A stretch of DNA of 38,276 nt from contig JAJFKA010000042.1 in the NCBI GenBank assembly GCA_021773555.1, positions 1 through 38,276 on the forward strand, read 5' to 3'. The notes under the pieces are model-generated. The model searched no databases. It saw nothing but the letters and a program-made list of their open reading frames with translations, and had not been told where the DNA came from. Source of the DNA: Gammaproteobacteria bacterium. GTDB taxonomy: Bacteria; Pseudomonadota; Gammaproteobacteria; Pseudomonadales; Azotimanducaceae. The position numbers were made by a program, and so were the translations under genes. Positions 1 to 6,363 of the stretch are shown here, piece by piece (the stretch's first letter is position 1; each line of letters starts with the position of its first letter).

Positions 1-141
1 AAATGCCGAAAATGTTCCACCGTAGGCTTCCGCACATACCTTGGTGATCGCCGCCGTCAGCGTCGTCTTACCGTGGTCAACGTGGCCAATTGTGCCTACA
101 TTTACATGTGGCTTGGTACGCTCAAATTTCTCTTTGGACAT
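1..141 (-). CDS. tuf: Elongation factor Tu, N-terminal 47 codons, cut by window edge
   Basis: EF-Tu is the GTPase that carries aminoacyl-tRNA to the ribosome. Only the first 47 codons are inside the window. The protein begins [19 protein letters not shown] and carries the P-loop GHVDHGKT at residues 19-26, essentially the Escherichia coli sequence. The ATG is preceded by an AAGGAGA-type ribosome binding site in the 150s. It lies directly downstream of four co-oriented tRNA genes, the arrangement of the thrU-tyrU-glyT-thrT-tufB transcription unit in enterobacteria and pseudomonads. It is therefore probably expressed from the same tRNA-operon promoter. The rest of the gene lies left of the window. 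Confidence 0.97.
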   Translation of the reverse strand, partial: MSKEKFERTKPHVNVGTIGHVDHGKTTLTAAITKVCAEAYGGTFSAF

Positions 142-272
142 TTCAGCCCCTCTCCTTAATGATCACTGACAACGCATTAAGCGCCGATTGACGTTATTAA
201 TTTTCAACCTGCAACCAATTCGCGACAGGCCGACCTCAAAAAACTGACTATCCCTACCCTAACAACTATAAC

Positions 273-348
<76 letters not shown>

Positions 349-405
349 AAAATCTACACTTCCGCTTTATCGCACTTAAATTTCTCTCACTACCACCAGC
401 AATTC

Positions 406-479
<74 letters not shown>

Positions 480-549
480 AGAACACTATTTCCTGTCTGT
501 CGCGCTCCTCCCAGTGTAGAGCCATCCCCAATATTCCTGCCCCACTTGT

Positions 550-633
550 TGGTGGAGGGGGGTGGATTCGAACCACCGAAGCTTACGCGTCAGATTTACA
601 GTCTGATCCCTTTGGCCACTCGGGTACCCCTCC
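550..633 (-). tRNA. tyrU: tRNA-Tyr (anticodon GTA), CCA encoded
   Basis: This is an 84-nt class II tRNA with a long variable arm. The acceptor is GGAGGGG/CCCCTCC, the anticodon is GTA in CTGTAAATC, and discriminator A is followed by an encoded CCA. It reads UAC/UAU. It is second in the four-tRNA cluster, as tyrU is in E. coli. The cognate synthetase gene tyrS is about 4 kb away in this window. Confidence 0.97.
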
Positions 634-880
634 AAAAAGAGGCGCTAGATTCTGCCTACGAGACTCTCACATGTCAACGGATATTTCCCCGTAACGCCCA
701 TGCTAACGCGCTCCGAGGGAGAAACATTCATTAAATTCGGGGAAATCTGGTACTTAAATCCGCGCCTGTTCGCTCTTGATTCATTTTGCAACTGTCAACT
801 CGCGCTCAACCATCAACTACGCACTCCAGTCCGCAAATAATACTGGTATCAAAAAGCCGTCCACTAATCTCACATGAAGC

Positions 881-956
881 TGGTGCCGCCACCAAGAGTC
901 GAACTCGGGACCTACTGATTACAAATCAGTTGCTCTACCAGCTGAGCTATAGCGGC
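881..956 (-). tRNA. thrU: tRNA-Thr (anticodon TGT), CCA encoded
   Basis: This is a 76-nt cloverleaf with acceptor GCCGCTA, anticodon TGT in TTTGTAATC, T-arm GAGTTCGACTC and discriminator A before an encoded CCA. It reads ACA/ACG threonine codons. It is the first gene of the tRNA-tuf unit. The 247-bp spacer between it and tRNA-Tyr (634-880) holds no recognisable gene. Confidence 0.97.
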
Positions 957-1010
957 ACATTTCAAACTTTTTTGGGTTCTGCAAAGGTTACCCCTCGCAG
1001 CGAGGAGCGG

Positions 1011-1039
1011 ATTTTATGTTAAGAATGCCAGCCAGTACA
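1011..1039 (-). promoter_or_regulatory. Possible promoter of the tRNA-tuf operon
   Basis: Upstream of the first tRNA, on the minus strand, a -10-like TAAAAT lies at 1011-1016. It is followed by a GC-rich stretch (CCGCTCC), the discriminator type typical of stable-RNA promoters. The -35 is weak (TGTACT at 1034-1039, 17-bp spacing). A small perfect hairpin (6-bp CCTCGC/GCGAGG stem, 993-1005) lies between it and the tRNA. The position makes biological sense, but the hexamers are poor. Confidence 0.35.
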
Positions 1040-1076
1040 GCAACTTTTCAAATTACTTGCCCTGACCCGGTTCACG

Positions 1077-1772
1077 CTAGTTCTCAACCAGGCGGATACA
1101 CATCTGGTAATCCAGAGTCAGACCTGGATATTCATCGACAAGCCGATCAAGCAACTCAGGGTCAATGGTGAGGTCACGCGCAATCTGGGAGAAAATCCAG
1201 TATTGGCGGTCGAGACGGGTAATCTCACGAATACTGGCTTTGTACCCCCTGGTGGCAGTCTCTTGTTGAACCGTCTCGGCCGCAGGTCTGGTGGAGAATA
1301 CACCCAGCGATATACCGAGGGCTTCCGACCCCTGGGTGATGACATAACTGTCAATCTTCTGGGTCTGCAGCTCGCGCAGCTGGCGAAAAGCCTCCTCTAG
1401 TGAGGGCAGGGGCGGAATCATCACACGATAGTCAAAACCGCCCGTCGCACGATCAATCGCACGCAGTTCCACCGCGATCTCCAGTGACTCAAGCCGTTCC
1501 AGCACAGCTTGCCCCACCGCTATCTCGCTGAAAGGGCCGATCGCCTTGCAGCCGTCAGGATTTGACTCGTCATAGAGCATTGGCGACTTCACCGCCTTGT
1601 CCATCTGTCGCTGGCGACTGGAAAGGTCCTGCTCCTCTCCGAGCAGCCTGATGATGGCTACTTCCGGGTCACGTTCAGCCAATGGAAACTCAACCTTTAC
1701 TTCAGGCGAGAGTAGATTAAAGAGGAAGAACATGACGTTGAACAAAACGAGCGTATAAAAAATATATCGCAT
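1077..1772 (-). CDS. SPOR-domain inner-membrane protein downstream of birA
   Basis: The protein has about 231 residues: one N-terminal membrane segment (about residues 3-21, RYIFYTLVLFNVMFFLF...), then a periplasmic region. From about residue 75 a SPOR-like region begins (CKAIGPFSEIAVGQAVLERL and a second half ending REITRLDRQYWIF). SPOR domains bind denuded septal peptidoglycan, so a cell-envelope or division-site role is likely but unproved. The ATG at 1772 overlaps the birA stop as TGATG, indicating translational coupling; a GTG one codon upstream is the alternative start. A SPOR gene between birA and the tRNA-tuf cluster is also found in Pseudomonas, but there coaX (type III pantothenate kinase) separates it from birA. 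coaX is absent here. Confidence 0.8.
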   Translation of the reverse strand: MRYIFYTLVLFNVMFFLFNLLSPEVKVEFPLAERDPEVAIIRLLGEEQDLSSRQRQMDKAVKSPMLYDESNPDGCKAIGPFSEIAVGQAVLERLESLEIAVELRAIDRATGGFDYRVMIPPLPSLEEAFRQLRELQTQKIDSYVITQGSEALGISLGVFSTRPAAETVQQETATRGYKASIREITRLDRQYWIFSQIARDLTIDPELLDRLVDEYPGLTLDYQMCIRLVEN

Positions 1773-2794
1773 CACATCTTTCCGGGGCGCAGGCTGACTT
1801 CACCGGCACTAAAAACCTGGATTTTTTCACCGATTTGCAGCAACAGGTTTCCGTCATCATCTATCCCGGCATCGCTGCCGCTGATGGTTTCATCACCTCG
1901 ATGCACCACGACCGGCATTCCCTGGTAAACATTGTATTGTGGCCACAAGGTCTGAAAAGGTTTAAAGCCATGCAGATCGAAGGTCTCAAGGTCGGACAAT
2001 ATTTTTTCCAGTAATCCGGCAGCGAATTCGTTCCTGCTTTTGCTCAACTCAAGACCCAGATGGCTCCAGCGTTGATCAATCTGTGCCGCGTTCCTGGAAT
2101 CGAGCGCCAGATTTACGCCAATACCGATCACCGCAAATACTCTCCCCATTGAATTGGTACCGACCTCAACCAGGATGCCAGCCAACTTACCCCCATCAAG
2201 CAGAATATCATTGGGCCACTTTAATCCGGCGTTGATTCCACATTCGCGAATACAGCAGACTGCGGAGAGGCCCACGACCACGCTGAGGCCGGTCAGGTCG
2301 CTTATCTGCCCGGCAAAGTTTCTGCGCAGACTTATATAGATGTTTCGGCCAAACGGACTGATCCACTGTCGGCCACGCCGTCCCCGCCCTGCCAGTTGTT
2401 GCTCTGCAAAACAGACGCGCGGAACATCCCCGGTTTCCTTCTGCGCCATGAGATAGGAATTGGTCGAGTCAATTGACCAGAATACTTCGATTGCAGCCGC
2501 GCGGGACAACCGCCTGCTAATCAGATCAACGTCGAGTAATTCCGGCGGATTACGCAGTTGTACCTGTTCTTCAACTACCCTGTAGGCCAGTGACAACTCA
2601 TCGAGCACCGAGAGCAAATCCGCTGAAACGCGAATATTCTCGCCGTCCACCAGGGAACGGATCTGTTGTTCAACCACATCTCTCACGGGCGGAATGTTAA
2701 TTTCTTTTTTTCGCAAAAGCGAAAAAAAGCAATGCGAGTTCTGAACCCTCACAGGCGCAAGGTAATTTCGATTTTTTCGCCCAGCGAAAAACAT
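1772..2794 (-). CDS. birA: Biotin-[acetyl-CoA carboxylase] ligase with degenerate DNA-binding domain
   Basis: BirA activates biotin as biotinyl-5'-AMP and attaches it to the biotin carrier protein of acetyl-CoA carboxylase. In many bacteria it also represses biotin synthesis genes. In this 340-residue reading frame the ligase domain is intact: SIDSTNSYL near 107-115, the biotin/AMP loop GRGRRGRQW at 136-144, KWPND at 192-196, and the C-terminal domain ending EVSLRPGKM. The N-terminal winged helix is abnormal. From GEN at 51 to PELLD at 84-88 it is about 14 residues shorter than the E. coli region, and nothing resembles the SRAAINKHI recognition helix. The first 35 or so codons are read antisense through repeat DNA (2700-2794), so the real start may be TTG at 2716 or GTG at 2686. 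The ligase call is firm; repressor activity is doubtful. Confidence 0.9.
   Translation of the reverse strand: MFFAGRKNRNYLAPVRVQNSHCFFSLLRKKEINIPPVRDVVEQQIRSLVDGENIRVSADLLSVLDELSLAYRVVEEQVQLRNPPELLDVDLISRRLSRAAAIEVFWSIDSTNSYLMAQKETGDVPRVCFAEQQLAGRGRRGRQWISPFGRNIYISLRRNFAGQISDLTGLSVVVGLSAVCCIRECGINAGLKWPNDILLDGGKLAGILVEVGTNSMGRVFAVIGIGVNLALDSRNAAQIDQRWSHLGLELSKSRNEFAAGLLEKILSDLETFDLHGFKPFQTLWPQYNVYQGMPVVVHRGDETISGSDAGIDDDGNLLLQIGEKIQVFSAGEVSLRPGKM
2716..2745 (+). repeat. 30-bp direct repeat, copy 1 (inside the birA 5' end)
   Basis: The 30 bases here are identical to 2938-2967 (both start AAAGCGAAAAAAAGC and end GAGTTCTGAA). The two copies lie 222 bp apart and bracket hairpin repeat copy A. 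Just left of it, 2700-2728 forms a palindrome (CTTTTTTTCGC / GCGAAAAAAAG). Confidence 0.85.
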
Positions 2795-2870
2795 CGAAAT
2801 ACGATCTCTGCTAACTCACCGCCGCAAGGGCTTCCCAACGGGAAGCTAAGCGGCCCAGAAGGCAACGTAA
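2765..2870 (-). repeat. Hairpin repeat family, copy A
   Basis: This copy is in the opposite orientation to copies B (4049-4133) and C (4160-4262). Its 36-bp core at 2821-2856 is a nested palindrome: outer GCCGC/GCGGC and inner GCTTCCC/GGGAAGC. The inner loop differs from B and C, yet the stem is preserved. At the birA-proximal end, 2765-2800 forms a second hairpin (ATTTCGAT...TTTTCGC / GCGAAAA...ATCGAAAT). Its end overlaps the predicted 5' end of birA. The layout resembles a REP/BIME-type or small non-autonomous element; the family is not one I can name. Confidence 0.75.
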
Positions 2871-2937
2871 AAAACCGCAACTCCAGCTAAGCGCCCCCTA
2901 ATAAACCATCACAGCCCTGAAATCTCACCCGACCGCG

Positions 2938-2967
2938 AAAGCGAAAAAAAGCAATGCGAGTTCTGAA
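2938..2967 (+). repeat. 30-bp direct repeat, copy 2
   Basis: This is an exact repeat of 2716-2745. It contains the ATG at 2954 that opens the artificially long reading frame upstream of the PP2C gene. Apart from the two repeat types, the stretch between birA and the PP2C start (2795-3226) shows no gene. It has a TTGACA hexamer at 3048-3053 without a convincing -10. Confidence 0.85.
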
Positions 2968-3226
2968 GGCAAATAATCCACGCTCACACCCGACGAGCCA
3001 AATTTGTGACCCGTATCACAGAACCGATAGGGCGGGACGCCAAATGCTTGACACGCTGGGTCGTCTGAGCACAATTGGTACGGAGCGAGCTTCGCGTCTG
3101 GAATGGATTATCGATGACGGCTCGCAAGAATCTAAAACGGCTCGTCCGGGCCCCTCCAGCCAAAGCAGGCGAAAAACGCTAGACATCGAGTCGCTTGAGA
3201 GAGAAATAATTCAGAGGAGATGTCTG

Positions 3227-4003
3227 ATGTTTTGCACTTATGCCGCGGGTACAGATGTTGGCAAAAGAGATATCAATCAGGACTCTTATGTTTGTCACCC
3301 CAAAAGTAACCTCTGGTTGGTTGCTGACGGTGTTGGCGGGCTGGCAATGGGGGAAACTGCAAGCGCTATTACTTCTTACACACTCGCCAGAATGATCTCC
3401 TCAGGAGAAGGAGTGAATCAAGCGATCGAGACCACGCATGCGATAATCAGGGAGTTCGCGGACAGCTGCGGTGTCAACATGGGGGCCGCGCTGGTTCTGG
3501 TCCTCGCGAAAGGAAATTTGTACAACATCTTCTGGGCTGGAGACTGCAGAGCCTACCTGTTTGATGGCTCTTTGAAACCCCTGACTCGCGATCATACACA
3601 TTCGCAGTTTCTCATCGACGCCGGTCACCTCACCGAAGAAGAAGCCGCCACGGATTCCAGAAAGGACGGTATCACAAAAGCAGTAGGTATCAGGGAATTG
3701 GATTCTGTCGAAGCCGACCGGATTAGCGACAAGTGGCAGGCGGGTCAGAAAATCCTGCTCTGCAGTGACGGGTTGTCAGGATACGTCGCAGATGAAGACA
3801 TTTGCGCCATACTGAATAGTCCCGGTTCCGATCAGGATCGGGTGGATCAGCTGATCAGTCTGGCGCTCAAACAGGATTCGCTCGACAACATCACAGCAAT
3901 CATCCTATCCGCACCGGACACTATCCCCGGGGATGATGATGACACGAAGATTCCTGATAAGTCCGTATTGGATAATCTGGGGGTGGATAGGGGCGAGGGT
4001 TAG
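3227..4003 (+). CDS. PP2C-family serine/threonine protein phosphatase
   Basis: The 258-residue protein is a Mn/Mg-dependent phosphatase of the bacterial PP2C (Stp1/PrpC/PppA) type, which removes phosphate from Ser/Thr residues. Signature motifs are in order: GKRDINQDS at 12-20, ADGVGG at 33-38 (metal-binding Asp34/Gly35), AGDCRAYLF at 104-112, CSDGL at 179-183 and the final DN at 220-221. The start at ATG 3227 is chosen because AGAGGAGA lies 8-15 bases upstream and the catalytic domain begins at once. The reading frame stays open back to 2954, but that part has no PP2C similarity. The last 25 or so residues are Asp-rich. No Ser/Thr kinase is adjacent. The gene stands alone between inverted copies of the hairpin repeat, where relatives carry rRNA genes, which suggests it was inserted. 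Confidence 0.88.
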   Translation: MFCTYAAGTDVGKRDINQDSYVCHPKSNLWLVADGVGGLAMGETASAITSYTLARMISSGEGVNQAIETTHAIIREFADSCGVNMGAALVLVLAKGNLYNIFWAGDCRAYLFDGSLKPLTRDHTHSQFLIDAGHLTEEEAATDSRKDGITKAVGIRELDSVEADRISDKWQAGQKILLCSDGLSGYVADEDICAILNSPGSDQDRVDQLISLALKQDSLDNITAIILSAPDTIPGDDDDTKIPDKSVLDNLGVDRGEG

Positions 4004-4048
4004 ATTTTTGATTTTTCGCTGGGATGGGGGGAAGCGCCTGGGTTTATG

Positions 4049-4133
4049 TCTCCTTCGGGGCCGCTTAGCTTCCTTGCAGGAAGCCCTTGCGGCTTTGCGT
4101 TTTCGGAGATCGCTTTTCTATTTTTCGCTTTGC
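4049..4133 (+). repeat. Hairpin repeat family, copy B
   Basis: The core at 4058-4093 is a nested palindrome (GGCCGC...GCGGC around GCTTCC/GGAAGC). It is followed by GGAGATCGC and by TTTTCTATTTTTCGC, the left arm of the terminal hairpin that is complete in copy C. It lies 45 bp after the PP2C stop. Copy B appears truncated at its right end, since the matching right hairpin arm is missing. Confidence 0.75.
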
Positions 4134-4159
4134 AGGGTTGGGGAGATATTGCGGGTAAA

Positions 4160-4262
4160 TTGCGTTGCCTTCTGGGCCGCCTAGCTTCCTTGCAGGAAGC
4201 CCTTGCGGCTGTGAGTTCTCAGAGATCGCTTTTCTATTTTTCGCTTTGCGAAAAATAGAAAA
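4160..4262 (+). repeat. Hairpin repeat family, copy C
   Basis: The core at 4174-4209 matches copy B at all but one base. It is followed by AGAGATCGC and a perfect 15-bp stem with a 3-base loop at 4230-4262 (TTTTCTATTTTTCGC / GCGAAAAATAGAAAA). That hairpin begins 4 bases beyond the 3' end of tRNA-Ala on the minus strand. It could stop transcription or protect the 3' end of the tRNA transcript, although no U-run follows it. Confidence 0.75.
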
Positions 4263-4266
4263 TAAT

Positions 4267-4342
4267 TGGTGGAGCCAGGCGGGATCGAACCGCCGACCTC
4301 CTGCGTGCAAGGCAGGCGCTCTCCCAGCTGAGCTATGGCCCC
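4267..4342 (-). tRNA. alaT: tRNA-Ala (anticodon TGC), CCA encoded
   Basis: This is a 76-nt cloverleaf with acceptor GGGGCCA/TGGCTCC, anticodon TGC in CTTGCACG, T-arm GCGGTTCGATCCCGC and an encoded CCA. tRNA-Ala(TGC) normally sits beside tRNA-Ile(GAT) in the 16S-23S spacer of rRNA operons. Here neither rRNA flanks it: the next features are hairpin repeats and the PP2C gene. Confidence 0.97.
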
Positions 4343-4363
4343 ATTTTTTCCAGATGGGATATC

Positions 4364-4440
4364 TGGTGGGTCTGGGTGGATTAGATCGGGGACGCCTAGT
4401 CCACCGACCTCACTAGCTTATCCTAAACCAAACAACACAC
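4364..4440 (-). pseudogene. Degenerate tRNA-Ile-like copy 1 (77-bp tandem unit)
   Basis: This is a 77-bp unit adjoining an almost identical unit (4441-4517; 74 of 77 bases match), which itself adjoins the intact tRNA-Ile. The first 19 bases (minus-strand 3' end: acceptor 3' strand, CCA and part of the T-arm) are those of tRNA-Ile. The T-loop is damaged (GATCTAATCC instead of GTTCGAATCC), about 13 extra bases interrupt the T-arm, and the 5' half of the tRNA is unrecognisable. No anticodon arm can be built, so it is not a functional tRNA. Confidence 0.8.
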
Positions 4441-4517
4441 TGGTGGGTCTGGGTGGATTCGAACGGGGACGCCCAGTCCACCGACCTCACTAGCTTATCC
4501 TAAACCAAACAACACAC
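4441..4517 (-). pseudogene. Degenerate tRNA-Ile-like copy 2 (77-bp tandem unit)
   Basis: This unit lies immediately 3' of tRNA-Ile on the minus strand. Its terminal 24 bases, including the intact T-loop GTTCGAATCC, acceptor 3' strand and CCA, equal those of tRNA-Ile. A 13-base insertion follows, then 13 shared bases, then a diverged 5' half. The unit length equals the 77-nt length of tRNA-Ile, so the array keeps exact tRNA periodicity (4364, 4441, 4518). It would be transcribed between tRNA-Ile and tRNA-Ala. Confidence 0.82.
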
Positions 4518-4594
<77 letters not shown>

Positions 4595-4642
4595 CAGCAT
4601 AATCGTACTTCCAGATCGCCATGATCCGGGCTGAGGGCGCGT

Positions 4643-4670
4643 ATTATACGCAGCCATAAATCTTTTACAA
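4643..4670 (-). promoter_or_regulatory. Sigma-70 promoter for tRNA-Ile/tRNA-Ala
   Basis: On the minus strand there is a perfect -10 hexamer TATAAT (4643-4648), a 16-bp spacer and a -35 TTGTAA (4665-4670). The -10 is followed by ACGCGCCC. A GC-rich discriminator of this kind is the mark of stable-RNA promoters under stringent (ppGpp/DksA) control. Transcription would begin near 4636, about 40 bases before the mature tRNA-Ile. The -35 overlaps the region just past the tyrS stop codon. Confidence 0.72.
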
Positions 4671-4672
4671 AC

Positions 4673-5992
4673 CTAATCTGACTGTCCGGATGCGTTCGGA
4701 GAGGTGAACAAAAAATGTTGCTTTTTCCCTTTCTGCAGAATGAAAAACCGGCCGTGTAACGCAGCTTTCGTCTCGAGGACAAGTGTTTCATCGGTTACCT
4801 TTTCGCCGTTCAGGGATACCGCATTACTTTGAATCAACTTTCTCGCCTGACCAGGCGTCACTTCACCTCTCGGCGTCACGGCCAGGCCGGATTGAACCAG
4901 CGCATCAAGTATGCCCACATCGCCTCCGGCAAGTTCCGCCGAGGGCATTCCATCCTGGGCCAGTTGCATCAGGTCGTTGGCTGTCAATTCGACAAGCTGA
5001 TTGGAGAACATCGCGGCCGCTATACGTTCCGCTGCATCCACCCCCTGCTTGCCGTGAACGAGTTCTGTCACTGCTTGCGCCAGTGTAATATGTGCGACTC
5101 GCATACCCGGGTCCTGATCATGTGCCTGTTCCAGAATCTGCAGTTCCTCCCAGGGCAGGAACGTGAACACTTTCAGAAAATGAATCACATCCTCGTCGGC
5201 ACAGTTCCGCCAGAACTGATAGAAACTGTAGGGTGAGGTCCGCACAGCATCCAACCAGACGGCATCGCCGACACTTTTACCAAACTTGGTGCCGTCAGCT
5301 TTTGTGATGAGCGGATAAGTAATGGCGAATGCCTGCTTCGATTCCATCCTCCGAATGAGATCCATGCCGCTGGTGATATTGCCCCATTGATCACTACCGC
5401 CCATTTGTATCGTGCAGTCATAGCGACGATTCAGCACCACAAAATCATATGACTGCAGAATCATGTAGCTGAATTCGGTGTAACTGATCCCCTGGGAGTC
5501 ATCCTGGAGCCGGCGTTTTACCGACTCCTTTTGGACCATTGCATTGACGCTGAAATGCTTGCCGATATCACGGAGGTAATCGATCACGCCGAGGTCCCGT
5601 GTCCACTCTGCGTTATCAACGACAATGGCTGAGCTGTCGCCACAATCAAAATCAAGAAAACGACTCGCCTGAATCCGGATCTTTTCGACATACTGTTCAA
5701 CCACCTCAGCCGAATTCAGCTCCCGCTCACTGGCCCGACCTCCTGGATCACCGATCATGCCAGTCGCGCCACCCACCAGCAGGATTGGTTTATGGCCCTG
5801 TAGCTGAAATCTGCGCAACGCCAGTAAAGGCACCAGATTACCCACATGAAGGCTATCCGCCGTTGGATCGAAACCACAGTAAACGGTCCGTGGACCGGCA
5901 TCCAGATGCGCCTTTAGGTCCGGCTCATTACTTACCTGCGCGATTAGCCCCAGCCTGTGTAGGTGCTCCAGAAAGTCTTGCCCGTCTGACAT
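4673..5992 (-). CDS. tyrS: Tyrosyl-tRNA synthetase
   Basis: This class I synthetase charges tRNA-Tyr with tyrosine through a tyrosyl-adenylate. The 439-residue protein carries the HIGH-type motif HVGN at 49-52, the KMSKS-type motif KFGKS at 236-240, the TyrRS tyrosine-pocket region YTEFSYMILQSYD near 171-183, GGSDQWGNIT near 198-207, and a C-terminal S4 RNA-binding domain (PGQARKLIQSNAVSLNGEKV). The MSDGQDF start is chosen because AGGCGGG lies just upstream. The reading frame extends 13 codons further, to 6031. It is slightly longer than E. coli TyrS (424). In Pseudomonas the tyrosyl-tRNA synthetase gene lies beside an M23 peptidase gene and an rRNA operon; here the peptidase is kept but the rRNA genes are not. 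Confidence 0.97.
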   Translation of the reverse strand: MSDGQDFLEHLHRLGLIAQVSNEPDLKAHLDAGPRTVYCGFDPTADSLHVGNLVPLLALRRFQLQGHKPILLVGGATGMIGDPGGRASERELNSAEVVEQYVEKIRIQASRFLDFDCGDSSAIVVDNAEWTRDLGVIDYLRDIGKHFSVNAMVQKESVKRRLQDDSQGISYTEFSYMILQSYDFVVLNRRYDCTIQMGGSDQWGNITSGMDLIRRMESKQAFAITYPLITKADGTKFGKSVGDAVWLDAVRTSPYSFYQFWRNCADEDVIHFLKVFTFLPWEELQILEQAHDQDPGMRVAHITLAQAVTELVHGKQGVDAAERIAAAMFSNQLVELTANDLMQLAQDGMPSAELAGGDVGILDALVQSGLAVTPRGEVTPGQARKLIQSNAVSLNGEKVTDETLVLETKAALHGRFFILQKGKKQHFLFTSPNASGQSD

Positions 5993-6363
5993 CAATTCCC
6001 GCCTCATTGTTCTGTCTTGTATATAGCGCATTTTGGTTCGTTGTCGGATCAGTTTCTCATGCTATCAGGCCAGCTATCCCCCGCACGGCGCCGGACATCA
6101 CAAATCCCTCTACAAATCCTTTAAATGGGTCGATAGCTACTGTATCTTTCGCATCCGATTTGGTTGCGGAAAATACAGGATATGACCAAAAATTCAAGTA
6201 ATCAGGGCTGGTGGTCGAATGGAATGAGGGTATTTTGGTAGATCTCGTGGCACCAGGGCAACAAAATGATGTCATTTTCTTTCATTATTTCTATACTTTT
6301 TATATAGTTACACGGCTTTTATAACAAACTACAATAATTTAGAACGCTTTTTCTTATGTCCAC
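5993..6363. other. Divergent intergenic region tyrS/mepM, no gene seen
   Basis: These 371 bp lie between two outward-facing genes and must hold both promoters. The mepM-proximal part (about 6260-6360) is very AT-rich and contains TATA-like stretches such as TTTTTATATAGTTA near 6297-6311. No pair of hexamers stands out enough to assign. Reading frames that cross the region are shadows without domain similarity. Confidence 0.5.

Noticed and set aside
2954-3226. 91-codon N-terminal extension of the PP2C reading frame
   Set aside because: It starts inside a 30-bp direct repeat and has no domain similarity. ATG 3227 has a proper ribosome site directly before the phosphatase domain.
4595-4672. Remnant of 16S rRNA upstream of tRNA-Ile
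   Set aside because: I looked for the conserved 3' end of 16S (anti-Shine-Dalgarno region) and saw only a promoter-like sequence and the end of tyrS.
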